DNA of 35,209 nt from Methanarcanum sp963640855 (GCA_963640855.1 CAVIAJ010000016.1:1-35209); one strand, 5' to 3'; shown: positions 25,737 to 32,866, counted from the first letter of the stretch. The notes: generated by a model from the letters alone, not told the origin. Made by a program: numbers and translations.

Positions 25737-25753
25737 CAAGGTCGGTGTAAAGT

Positions 25754-26983
25754 TTAGGCCTCCTCTTCTTCATTAAGTGAGAAGTGGTAGGTGAGACGTG
25801 TGTCCTCGAAGAACTGAACCGTCATCTCCTGTGTGTTACAGTTGGTGACAATCTGATAACCGGAAATCCAGTTGACATTTTCGGATTTCAGTTCATCCAA
25901 AGTCATGCTTCTGACCTTCTCTCCGTTCAGTCTGAGAACATTCGTCAGGAGCTCGTGGATTTCAGGATTCTCAAGATCTTTGATTGTGTACTTCTTTCCG
26001 TTAATATCTACGCCTGTCAGATCCGATGTGGCATCAAACTGACATGTGTCGGGGTCGTACATCTGCTGGTATCTGACCTTGTTGATGAGGTTGAGCATGT
26101 CTTTCTCGCTTGTGACTGACTCTATTCCGGCCATAAGTGTGTTGTAACGTCCGATTCCGGGGCCGTATACCGCCTTGTCCTTATATTCGGGACTGAGGTA
26201 GAAGTTTGCCTGTCCTTGCTGTTTCTCGTTCCAAACGAGTTTGTTATCGACAACTTCAAGAACACCGTAATGACCTGTCGAGTCTGCCATGAAGATTCCT
26301 CCGCCCCAGTTGAATTTATCATTCTTCAGACCGTAAACGTCGCATTTGTAGATCAGTTCAAGTGCTTCTTCTACAGTTGCGGCTCTTTCGCTGAGGTATC
26401 TGCAGACATTTGCGTAACTGAGTCTGACATCCGCTCCGGGATTGGTACCGCTGCATACCGCCATCCCTGTTTCCTCGGGCTGCCCTTCTCTCATGTTCGC
26501 TTCGAGGTAGAGACCTTTCTCGTTGAGGACATCGCTTGATGCTGCATATGTCATATACAGCTCCGTCTGGCTCAGTCCGTTTTTCTTTACATCTTCGAAG
26601 CTCTGTCCGCCGATTCCGTTGTATGCAATACCGATGGTCTTGTAGAATCCGTCGATATCGGTACGGATGACGTATGCAGGGGAATAACTGTACGGAAGAT
26701 CGTCCGAACGGCCGATAACCATGTCGCCGTTCTCAAGGACTTTACCGACCGTGGTACAGCCGTATTTGATGTCATATTTTCCGTAGTTTTCATCGAAATA
26801 TTTGAATGCTTTAGCCGAGTCAATCTCGGTAATTACGGGAAGCTCGATGACATTCTCACCGAGAACCTCTCCCATCATTCTCTGCTCTTTGCTGTCTTTC
26901 GTTATGTCGGTGTTTGCACATACAACAATGATTCCGACAACGACAATGACGGCGCAGAGTCCGACAATTAATCTTTTATCCAT
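25754..26983 (-). CDS. Membrane-anchored CBAH/NAAA-superfamily amide hydrolase, paralogue 2
   Basis: This 409-residue protein is the closest relative of paralogue 1. The anchor LIVGLCAVIVVVGIIVV covers residues 5-24. The pro-region GENVIELPVITEIDSAKAF leads to Cys76, Arg92 and Asp95 in GCTTVGKV...GRSDDL; the residue before the catalytic Asp is Asp instead of Tyr. VLNEKGL, WGGGIFMADSTGHYGVLEV, ANFYLSPEY and GIGRYNTL complete the family blocks. The frame opens at 26998, but the ATG at 26983 gives the same N-terminus as paralogue 1 (MDKRLI) and has GGAGG eight bases upstream. The Cys near the end of the anchor is preceded by Val, so a lipobox is unlikely. Confidence 0.82.
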   Translation of the reverse strand: MDKRLIVGLCAVIVVVGIIVVCANTDITKDSKEQRMMGEVLGENVIELPVITEIDSAKAFKYFDENYGKYDIKYGCTTVGKVLENGDMVIGRSDDLPYSYSPAYVIRTDIDGFYKTIGIAYNGIGGQSFEDVKKNGLSQTELYMTYAASSDVLNEKGLYLEANMREGQPEETGMAVCSGTNPGADVRLSYANVCRYLSERAATVEEALELIYKCDVYGLKNDKFNWGGGIFMADSTGHYGVLEVVDNKLVWNEKQQGQANFYLSPEYKDKAVYGPGIGRYNTLMAGIESVTSEKDMLNLINKVRYQQMYDPDTCQFDATSDLTGVDINGKKYTIKDLENPEIHELLTNVLRLNGEKVRSMTLDELKSENVNWISGYQIVTNCNTQEMTVQFFEDTRLTYHFSLNEEEEA

Positions 26984-27029
26984 TGTGGATTCCTCCATTT
27001 CAGGTTATAATTATATGAGTGCTGGTGCC

Positions 27030-27039
27030 CCTATAAAAT
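27030..27039 (-). promoter_or_regulatory. TATA box for hydrolase paralogue 2
   Basis: On the minus strand ATTTTATAGG lies about 50 bases before the ATG at 26983. Confidence 0.5.
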
Positions 27040-27111
27040 ATTGACTATACAATTCACTGAACAATGTTTTAAAAAGTCCGTTTATTCGGATATTATTCCG
27101 AAACAGAAATG

Positions 27112-27139
27112 CGGAGCCGCAGACGGTTCTGCGGCTCCG
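27112..27139 (-). terminator. 12-bp perfect hairpin after hydrolase paralogue 3
   Basis: CGGAGCCGCAGA (27112-27123) pairs fully with TCTGCGGCTCCG (27128-27139) around CGGT, 16 bases beyond the stop of paralogue 3. A smaller TTCGGA/TCCGAA hairpin lies further out at about 27084-27101. Confidence 0.65.
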
Positions 27140-27154
27140 TTGGGTTTATTTTTT

Positions 27155-28285
27155 TCAGAATGTGCCGTCGAACGTAATCAGATAGCTGAGGCGGTTGGTC
27201 TCGAAGAATCTTACGCGCATTGTCAGTTTGTTACAGTTGGTAACCAACTGGTAGGCGGAGAACCACACATGTCCGTTGTTTCTGATATCGTCGATCGACA
27301 GATTTCTCAGAGGTTTGAAAGACTCTCTGAGTCCAGCAATCAGGATTTCTTTGTTGTTCGGATCGAGGACGTCTTTGATGAAGTATTTCTTTCCGTCGAC
27401 TTCGGCGCCTGTAATCTCCGACACAGGGTTGAACTCGCATGTGTCAGGGTCGAGAATCTGAAGATATCTTACTTTCTTCATGAGGCGCGACATGTCGTTT
27501 TCGCTGTCGACTGCATCCCATCCGTTCATGACCGTGTCGTAGCGTCCGAAACCGGAACCGAGTGTTGCTCTGTCCCTGTACTCGGGACTGAGGTAGAAGT
27601 TTGCCTGTACTTTCTGCATATCGTTCCATACAAGCTTATTATCCACAAGTTCCAGAACACCGTAGTGTCCGGAAGCATCCGCCATGTAGAAACCGCCGCC
27701 CCAGTTCATTCCGTCTCTCTTGATTCCGTAGACGTCGCATGTTTTAATCAGTTCAAGTGCCTCATCGACATTTGCCGCTCTCTCGCCGAGATATCTTGCG
27801 ACACATGCGTAACTGAGCCTGACTTTTGCACCGGGATTGGTACCGCTGCATTCTTTGATTCCCGTATCTTCAGGCTGGTTGTCTCTCATGTTGGCTTCGA
27901 TGTAGAATCCTTTCTCGTTGAGGACATCCCCGGTTATGGCGTAGACTGTGAGGTAGTCGATTTCTTTCATTCCCTCGTCTCTTATTTTCTCGTACGGTTC
28001 GCCGTTTACTCCGTTGTATGCGAGACCGATCGTTTTGTAACGTCCGGGAATTGCAGTGCGGAGGATGCACGCAGGCGATGTATTCCACATAAGATCGTAG
28101 GAACGGCCCGCAATTGTATCTCCGTTTGAGATTTTCTTGGCGACGGCAGTACATCCGTACTGTCCGAAGTTGGCTTCGATATATTCAAGAGCTTTTTCGT
28201 AATCGATTTCCGTAATTACGGGGAACTCGATGATGTAGTCTCCGACAACTTTACCTTTGATTCTGGAAGATTTATCCTCTGTCAT
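27155..28285 (-). CDS. Cytosolic CBAH/NAAA-superfamily amide hydrolase, paralogue 3
   Basis: This 376-residue paralogue lacks the membrane anchor. It starts MTEDKSSRIKGKVVGDYIIE and enters the pro-region at once. The nucleophile is Cys45, with Arg61 and Asp64 at the conserved +16 and +19 positions (GCTAVAKK...GRSYDL). VLNEKGFYIEANMRD, WGGGFYMADASGHYGVLEL, ANFYLSPEYRD and GFGRYDTV follow. The protein should stay inside the cell unless processed in an unknown way. AAAGGAG lies eight bases before the ATG. It has its own TATA box and a perfect 12-bp terminator hairpin. A 92-base stretch is identical to paralogue 4. Confidence 0.82.
   Translation of the reverse strand: MTEDKSSRIKGKVVGDYIIEFPVITEIDYEKALEYIEANFGQYGCTAVAKKISNGDTIAGRSYDLMWNTSPACILRTAIPGRYKTIGLAYNGVNGEPYEKIRDEGMKEIDYLTVYAITGDVLNEKGFYIEANMRDNQPEDTGIKECSGTNPGAKVRLSYACVARYLGERAANVDEALELIKTCDVYGIKRDGMNWGGGFYMADASGHYGVLELVDNKLVWNDMQKVQANFYLSPEYRDRATLGSGFGRYDTVMNGWDAVDSENDMSRLMKKVRYLQILDPDTCEFNPVSEITGAEVDGKKYFIKDVLDPNNKEILIAGLRESFKPLRNLSIDDIRNNGHVWFSAYQLVTNCNKLTMRVRFFETNRLSYLITFDGTF
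27576..27667. repeat. 92-base tract identical to 28858-28949
   Basis: This stretch of paralogue 3 matches paralogue 4 base for base, silent positions included, while the flanking sequence differs by many substitutions. Paralogue 1 shares most of it (about 24758-24848) with a few changes. Confidence 0.85.
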
Positions 28286-28329
28286 TTTGGATTCTCCTTT
28301 CTTCGGTTGATGGCTGTTAACACATACCG

Positions 28330-28338
28330 ATTATAAAA
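28330..28338 (-). promoter_or_regulatory. TATA box for hydrolase paralogue 3
   Basis: On the minus strand TTTTATAAT lies about 48 bases before the ATG at 28285. Confidence 0.5.
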
Positions 28339-28395
28339 CTATGAACTCTACGAAACTGAGAATATGCGGAAGGAATTGTATTTACGGAAATGAAT

Positions 28396-28424
28396 CTGCG
28401 GACATGCATTCGGCATGTCCGCAG
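28396..28424 (-). terminator. 12-bp perfect hairpin after hydrolase paralogue 4
   Basis: CTGCGGACATGC pairs fully with GCATGTCCGCAG around ATTCG, 13 bases beyond the stop codon of paralogue 4. The arms are unrelated to those after the other three genes. Confidence 0.65.
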
Positions 28425-28436
28425 TCTGTCTGTGTT

Positions 28437-29582
28437 TCAGGCAACGTCGTCTACCGAAAGATAGTAAACAAGGCGGCTGTCTTCGAAGAACTGCACACGG
28501 ATTGTGCGTTCATTACAGTCGATAACGGTCTGATATGCAGAGAGCCAGATATCATTCATTTCTCTCATTTCTTCAAGTGAGAGGCATCTTACTGTCTCGA
28601 TATGTTTCTTCTGATATTCCATCAGCAGATCTCTGTTCTTTCCGTCAAGGACGTCCTTGATGTAGTATGTCCTGCCGTCGATAACGCTACCGGCGAGTTC
28701 TCCGACGGTATCGAACTGACATGTTTCGGGGTCGAGTGTCTGAAGGTATCTGACCTTCTTTATGAGATTGAGCATATCCTGCTTGCTGTCGACCGCATCC
28801 CATCCGCTCATGACTGTGTCGTAACGGCCCATTCCTGCCCCGATTGTCGCCCTGTCTCTGTACTCGGGACTGAGGTAGAAGTTTGCCTGTACTTTCTGCA
28901 TATCGTTCCATACAAGCTTATTATCCACAAGTTCCAGAACACCGTAGTGGCCTGTTGCGTCGGCCATGAAGAGACCTCCGCTCCAGCTGAGTTTTTCTGT
29001 TTTAAATCCGTAAACGTCGAGTGTTTTTGCGATTTCGAGTGCTTCGTCTACGGTAGATGCTCTCTCACCGAGATATCTGATGAGTGTTGCGAATGAAAGC
29101 CTGAGTTTCGCACTGGGATTGGTGCCGCTGCATTCTTTGATTCCCGTATCCGCGGGCTGTGTATCTCTCATGTTGGCTTCGATGTAGAATCCTTTCTCGT
29201 TGAGGACATCTCCCGACATGCAGTACACCGTAAGCAATTCCGTTTCGCTCAGTCCGTTTTTCTTGACATCTTCAAAAGGAGCTCCTTTGAATCCGTTGTA
29301 TGCGACACCCACGGTCTTAAGGTGACCGGGAATCGCCGTGCGCACAATGTACGCAGGAGCGAAACTGTATGAAAGATCGTACGAACGGCCTACGACCGTG
29401 TGACCGTTTGAGAGTTTTTTCGCAGTCGTTGTACATCCGAATTTCGGTGAAAATTTACCGTAATTTTCCTCGAAATACCTGAGAGCCTTTTCAAAATCCA
29501 CTACTCTGATGACGGGAAGTTCGATGACGTAGTCACCGACAACCTTTCCCATAGTTGCCGAACCGTTTTTGCTTTCAGACAT
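28437..29582 (-). CDS. Cytosolic CBAH/NAAA-superfamily amide hydrolase, paralogue 4
   Basis: This 381-residue paralogue also lacks an anchor. It starts MSESKNGSATMGKVVGDYVI, and the nucleophile is Cys50 with Arg66 and Asp69 at +16 and +19 (GCTTTAKK...GRSYDL). VLNEKGFYIEANMRD, WSGGLFMADATGHYGVLEL, ANFYLSPEYRD and GMGRYDTV follow. The frame opens with a TTG at 29597, but the ATG at 29582, nine bases after GAGG, is the likelier start. It is the first of the four genes on the minus strand and is divergent from the Sm-like protein gene. Substrate is unknown, as for the others. Confidence 0.82.
   Translation of the reverse strand: MSESKNGSATMGKVVGDYVIELPVIRVVDFEKALRYFEENYGKFSPKFGCTTTAKKLSNGHTVVGRSYDLSYSFAPAYIVRTAIPGHLKTVGVAYNGFKGAPFEDVKKNGLSETELLTVYCMSGDVLNEKGFYIEANMRDTQPADTGIKECSGTNPSAKLRLSFATLIRYLGERASTVDEALEIAKTLDVYGFKTEKLSWSGGLFMADATGHYGVLELVDNKLVWNDMQKVQANFYLSPEYRDRATIGAGMGRYDTVMSGWDAVDSKQDMLNLIKKVRYLQTLDPETCQFDTVGELAGSVIDGRTYYIKDVLDGKNRDLLMEYQKKHIETVRCLSLEEMREMNDIWLSAYQTVIDCNERTIRVQFFEDSRLVYYLSVDDVA
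28858..28949. repeat. 92-base tract identical to 27576-27667
   Basis: This is the paralogue 4 copy of the identical tract. It encodes the block from GHYGVLEL through ANFYLSPEY. Confidence 0.85.
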
Positions 29583-29627
29583 TATAAAATTCCTCAAGTT
29601 GTTATAAGCGACGTTAGGGAATACTGT

Positions 29628-29636
29628 CTATAAAAA
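29628..29636 (-). promoter_or_regulatory. TATA box for hydrolase paralogue 4
   Basis: On the minus strand TTTTTATAG lies about 50 bases before the ATG at 29582. Confidence 0.5.
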
Positions 29637-29746
29637 CATAAACTCTTTAAAAGTATGAATTGTCAATCGGTTCTTTTCGTCAATGTATTCCATACAGGCG
29701 ATTATATTCCAGTTAATCGGAAAACACCGTTTTGCCGGAACGCAAA

Positions 29747-29755
29747 CATATATAT
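29747..29755 (+). promoter_or_regulatory. TATA box before the Sm-like gene
   Basis: CATATATAT is centred about 35 bases before the ATG at 29786, leaving a leader of a few bases only. Confidence 0.5.
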
Positions 29756-29785
29756 CCGCTGTTCCGTTCGGTTCTTCTGATAGAC

Positions 29786-30004
29786 ATGGTCATGCCCCTC
29801 GCTTTATTGGAAAAGACAGTGGATAAACGCATATCCCTCCTCCTCAAGGACGGAAGGGTTCTCGAAGGAAAACTCACGGGATATGACGAGTACATGAACA
29901 TGGTTCTTGACGAAACCGTCGAGAGAACGGCAGCCGCAGAGGAAAGGAGACTCGGCACCGTTGTTCTCCGCGGAAACAATGTCGTAAGCATTTCACCTAT
30001 GTGA
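29786..30004 (+). CDS. Sm-like archaeal RNA-binding protein (Lsm/SmAP)
   Basis: This 72-residue protein should form a heptameric or hexameric ring that binds U-rich RNA. The Sm1 motif is LLKDGRVLEGKLTGYDEYMN (19-38), containing the RNA-contact Asp-x-Tyr-Met-Asn. The Sm2 motif is VVLRGNNVVSI (59-69), with Arg-Gly. The open frame begins at 29732, but the TATA position and the family length support the ATG at 29786; the ATG at 29792 is equally possible. The next gene begins 25 bases downstream on the same strand. Confidence 0.93.
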   Translation: MVMPLALLEKTVDKRISLLLKDGRVLEGKLTGYDEYMNMVLDETVERTAAAEERRLGTVVLRGNNVVSISPM

Positions 30005-30029
30005 TTGTCTTAACACAGCCGGGATTATC

Positions 30030-31382
30030 ATGGTCGGACTGTTCGATGCCAAAGGAATACGCGGAAGCGTCAGGGACGAACTGACCGTTGACGCCGCAGT
30101 ACAATTGGGTAAAGCCGTCGGCAGGTACTTCGACGGTACGTTGGCATTGGTTACGGACGGCCGCGTCATATCGGACATGATCAAAGAATCCGTTACGGCA
30201 GGCCTTACGGCGAGCGGATGCGACGTATTGGATATGGGCATAATGCCTCTGTCCGTGATGCAGATGTTTGTAAGAGACAACGACTATGTCATCGGAGGAA
30301 TTTCCATCATTTCTTTCGACGGAAGTGAGGACATAGTAAGTGTCAAATGTATTTTCAGCGACGGTGTCGCACTTTCCGAAGGCGGAAGGTCGAAGATAGA
30401 ATCATTTTACAACGAACCGATGAAGGCCAAAGAGGCTTCGGAGATAGGCAGTGTCCGCGATATGAGGGATATTGCATACAGGCCTTACATTGAGACTCTT
30501 CTGAAAAATACGGATGTGCAGTCAATCAAAAGGGCGGGACTGTCCGCGGTGTTGGATTGTGCAAACGGTCCGTCCGCATACGTTCTACCTGAGATTCTGA
30601 GAATGCTCAATGTGAAGACTGTGACGCTGAATTCGGATTTGTATGCCGACCGTCCGGGAAGAACAGATTGGATGGTACAGGGCACTGTCAACGATCTTGT
30701 GGAACTTATAAAAATCAACGGTGCGGACATAGGAATAGCTATGGATGTCAACGGAGATCATGTCAGATTTGTTACCGATGAAGGCGAGTGCCTAAGTGCG
30801 GAACAGGCCGTTACGATTCTGTCTGCGTATATTCAGTCGGTACGTCCGGGTTCTGTTATTGTCACCACATCGGATATGTCTGAGAAGATTGACGGTATCA
30901 TTGAAAAACAAGGCGGAAAGTCGGCAAAATCGAAACCGAATACGCTGAACGTAATCGACAAAATCAAAGAAACTTCGGCGGCGTTCGGTGCAGACCCTAT
31001 GGGCGGACACATATTCGCAGACCATCAGCTCTGTTCCGATTCATGTATCGCAGTTGTAAGGATGCTTAATGCAATTGCGAAGAACGGATCGCTCAGCGTA
31101 CAGGTTTCCGAACTTCCGAAATATATTGTCGAGAGGAGAGACGTAGACTGTCCCGACGGTATGAAATCGGCGGCAATCGAGATGATCTCCGAACTGCATT
31201 CATTGACCGTCAGCGATTGGATGGACGGTGTCCGCATTACGACGGCCGACGGTATTGTGTCGATAAGACCTTCCGGTACGGAAGAGAAGCTCAGAATAAT
31301 CGCGGAATCCGACGATTCCGATGCGGCGGTATCGCTTGCGGAAGAATTCGCAGAGGAAATAGAGAATTACCTCAGCACCTGA
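30030..31382 (+). CDS. Phosphohexomutase-like protein with degenerate active site
   Basis: This 450-residue protein has the four-domain alpha-D-phosphohexomutase plan (phosphoglucomutase/phosphomannomutase/GlmM). The N-terminus (GLFDAKGIRGSVRDELT) and the C-terminal phosphate loop SIRPSGTEEKLRI (411-423) are conserved. The catalytic loop, normally TASHNP with the phosphorylated Ser, reads GGISIISFDGSED (89-101). The metal loop, normally DGDxDR, reads DVNGDH (239-244). The sugar loop, normally GEpSGH, reads GADPMGGH (320-327). It is therefore probably inactive as a standard mutase, or it has another function. It may be co-transcribed with the Sm-like gene. The last 11 bases overlap the convergent agmatinase gene. 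Confidence 0.82.
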   Translation: MVGLFDAKGIRGSVRDELTVDAAVQLGKAVGRYFDGTLALVTDGRVISDMIKESVTAGLTASGCDVLDMGIMPLSVMQMFVRDNDYVIGGISIISFDGSEDIVSVKCIFSDGVALSEGGRSKIESFYNEPMKAKEASEIGSVRDMRDIAYRPYIETLLKNTDVQSIKRAGLSAVLDCANGPSAYVLPEILRMLNVKTVTLNSDLYADRPGRTDWMVQGTVNDLVELIKINGADIGIAMDVNGDHVRFVTDEGECLSAEQAVTILSAYIQSVRPGSVIVTTSDMSEKIDGIIEKQGGKSAKSKPNTLNVIDKIKETSAAFGADPMGGHIFADHQLCSDSCIAVVRMLNAIAKNGSLSVQVSELPKYIVERRDVDCPDGMKSAAIEMISELHSLTVSDWMDGVRITTADGIVSIRPSGTEEKLRIIAESDDSDAAVSLAEEFAEEIENYLST

Positions 31383-32235
31383 GCGATTTTGCGTGAACGG
31401 CGATAACTTCTTTGATATATCTCGCCGCGAGCATAGATGTTATTCCCGCAGGATCGTACGGGGGCGAAACTTCCACAACATCAAACCCGACCAAGCGGTC
31501 GCCTGTCATGTCGATGAGTTTCTTCACATCCATCGGATGCAGACCGAAAGGTTCCGGTGTACCGGTACCGGGTGCGAATGCGGGGTCGATGCCGTCGATA
31601 TCCAATGTGATGTAGACCTTCTCGTTTTTGACTGTGTCAAGGGCCTGTTTCACAGCCCATTCGATACCCTTTTCGTAAATCTGATAGGCATCGATGTAGG
31701 GAATCACTGTTTCCGAATCAAGTTCATCGTCGGATACGGAACGGATTCCGAGAACAAACACATTGTCTGTCCCGAGATGCTCGGATGCTCTCCTGGTGAT
31801 GCACGCATGGTTGTTTTTAATCCCCATGTATTCGTCCCTGTAGTCGAGGTGCGCATCGACCGAAATCAATGCAATGTCTTTTTTCTCAAAGCACTGAATA
31901 ATCGGAATGTTTACGGTGTGATCTCCGCCCATTGCAATCGTGAATTTTCCGTCGTCGATTGCGGGTTTCATCATAAATTTCACGTCATCGAACACATCCT
32001 CGGGGAGGAAGAAGTCATCGGAATTTCCTCCGTCGTAAATGTTCGGGAGGTCCTGGTGCATTCCGTGTTCGAAGTGTGTCTGTTCGAAATTATAAGAAGC
32101 GCGCCTGATCGCACCGGGTGCCTCTCTGGCACCCGATTTGAAACAGGCGGTTTTGTCATACGGGATTCCGTAGATGCAGATGTCCGCATCATTGTAATCG
32201 GATTCGGCATCGGCAAACGTCATTCCGTACGGCAT
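31372..32235 (-). CDS. speB: Agmatinase (ureohydrolase family)
   Basis: This 287-residue enzyme should hydrolyse agmatine to putrescine and urea. All manganese ligands of the ureohydrolase family are present: His106 in AMGGDHT, Asp127, His129 and Asp131 in SVDAHLDYRD, and Asp212 and Asp214 in LDIDGIDPAFAPGTGTPEP. Archaeal relatives may use N1-aminopropylagmatine instead. It starts ten bases after the aIF5A gene on the same strand, so the two are an operon. Confidence 0.92.
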   Translation of the reverse strand: MPYGMTFADAESDYNDADICIYGIPYDKTACFKSGAREAPGAIRRASYNFEQTHFEHGMHQDLPNIYDGGNSDDFFLPEDVFDDVKFMMKPAIDDGKFTIAMGGDHTVNIPIIQCFEKKDIALISVDAHLDYRDEYMGIKNNHACITRRASEHLGTDNVFVLGIRSVSDDELDSETVIPYIDAYQIYEKGIEWAVKQALDTVKNEKVYITLDIDGIDPAFAPGTGTPEPFGLHPMDVKKLIDMTGDRLVGFDVVEVSPPYDPAGITSMLAARYIKEVIAVHAKSLRC

Positions 32236-32245
32236 CCGAATCCCC

Positions 32246-32629
32246 TCACAGGAGTTTCATTCTGTCCATTGCGACAATGTACAGGATTTCCGCACCGGGG
32301 TCGAGAGAGCACTCGTGGTCTGCGTTGATCTCGATGACGACTTCCTGGTTTGTCTCTGCGTCAAGGACGGAAACTTCGGAACCGTTGGTGTAGAGGATTG
32401 TTGCTTTCCTCTTGTCGATAAGAGGGACCTGGCATTTTGTGCTGACGGGGCCGACCAAGGATTTCTTGGCACCGGTGAAAATGCTGGTTGCGACGATGTT
32501 CGCTTTTGCGGATCCGTGCTTTCCGGGCTTGGATGTATCAATCGAAACGATTTTACAGGGCTCGTCATCGATGTTGACGTACCTTCCGACTTTCAATTCT
32601 CTGATTTCTTTGGTCTCCCAATCTGCCAT
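32246..32629 (-). CDS. Translation initiation factor aIF5A
   Basis: This 127-residue factor helps ribosomes through difficult peptide bonds. The hypusine loop is SKPGKHGSAKA, with Lys37 as the lysine modified using spermidine. The SH3-like N-domain (VGRYVNIDDEPCKIVSIDTS) and the C-terminal OB fold (MDRMKLL end) are complete. GAGGT lies seven bases before the ATG. It is followed by agmatinase, which supplies the polyamine precursor. Confidence 0.96.
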   Translation of the reverse strand: MADWETKEIRELKVGRYVNIDDEPCKIVSIDTSKPGKHGSAKANIVATSIFTGAKKSLVGPVSTKCQVPLIDKRKATILYTNGSEVSVLDAETNQEVVIEINADHECSLDPGAEILYIVAMDRMKLL

Positions 32630-32642
32630 ATTAATACCTCAT

Positions 32643-32714
32643 TTACAGCATGCAGGCTGAGAAATACCTTTTGTTCACCCCAGAGGGCAGGTAGATTTCA
32701 CATTGTGCACACAT
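32643..32714 (-). CDS. Candidate 23-residue leader peptide before aIF5A
   Basis: An open frame of 23 codons runs from an ATG at 32714 to a TAA at 32643-32645. It ends 13 bases before the aIF5A ATG. It begins MCAQCEIYLPSGVNK and ends RYFSACML, with a CxxC and a third Cys. The ATG lies about 34 bases after the TATA centre at 32748, so it would be read from an almost leaderless transcript. No homology is claimed; it may be chance. Confidence 0.3.
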   Translation of the reverse strand: MCAQCEIYLPSGVNKRYFSACML

Positions 32715-32743
32715 GATTATCTGGCGCACCCATATCCCTATTT

Positions 32744-32752
32744 GTTTATAAG
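32744..32752 (-). promoter_or_regulatory. TATA box of the aIF5A-agmatinase operon
   Basis: On the minus strand CTTATAAAC predicts transcription from about 32720 and an unusually long leader of about 90 bases. The rest of the gap to the channel gene (32753-32866) shows no other clear feature. Confidence 0.45.
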
Positions 32753-32866
32753 GGTTGTCAACGTTCAATCGGTTAACATATCCAGATATCCGAAGCGTAA
32801 AATGAAGTATAATTCCGCCGTTTGAACGTGCGGAATCATACGTTTGACTGTCTGGCACCTGCAGAA

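Noticed and set aside
25490..26983. Lipoprotein signal in hydrolase paralogues 1 and 2 (Cys after the hydrophobic segment)
   Set aside because: The residue before the Cys is Val, not Gly, Ala or Ser, so the lipobox is not met; a plain membrane anchor is more likely.
27041..28129. 362-codon open frame antisense to hydrolase paralogue 3
   Set aside because: It is a shadow of the conserved hydrolase gene, without ribosome site or recognisable domain.
31393..32328. 311-codon open frame antisense to agmatinase and aIF5A
   Set aside because: It crosses two conserved genes and shows no domain; it is a shadow frame.
32715..32858. Upstream part of a 71-codon minus-strand frame before aIF5A
   Set aside because: It lies before the predicted start of transcription and has no family features. 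Only the last 23 codons after the TATA box deserve attention.
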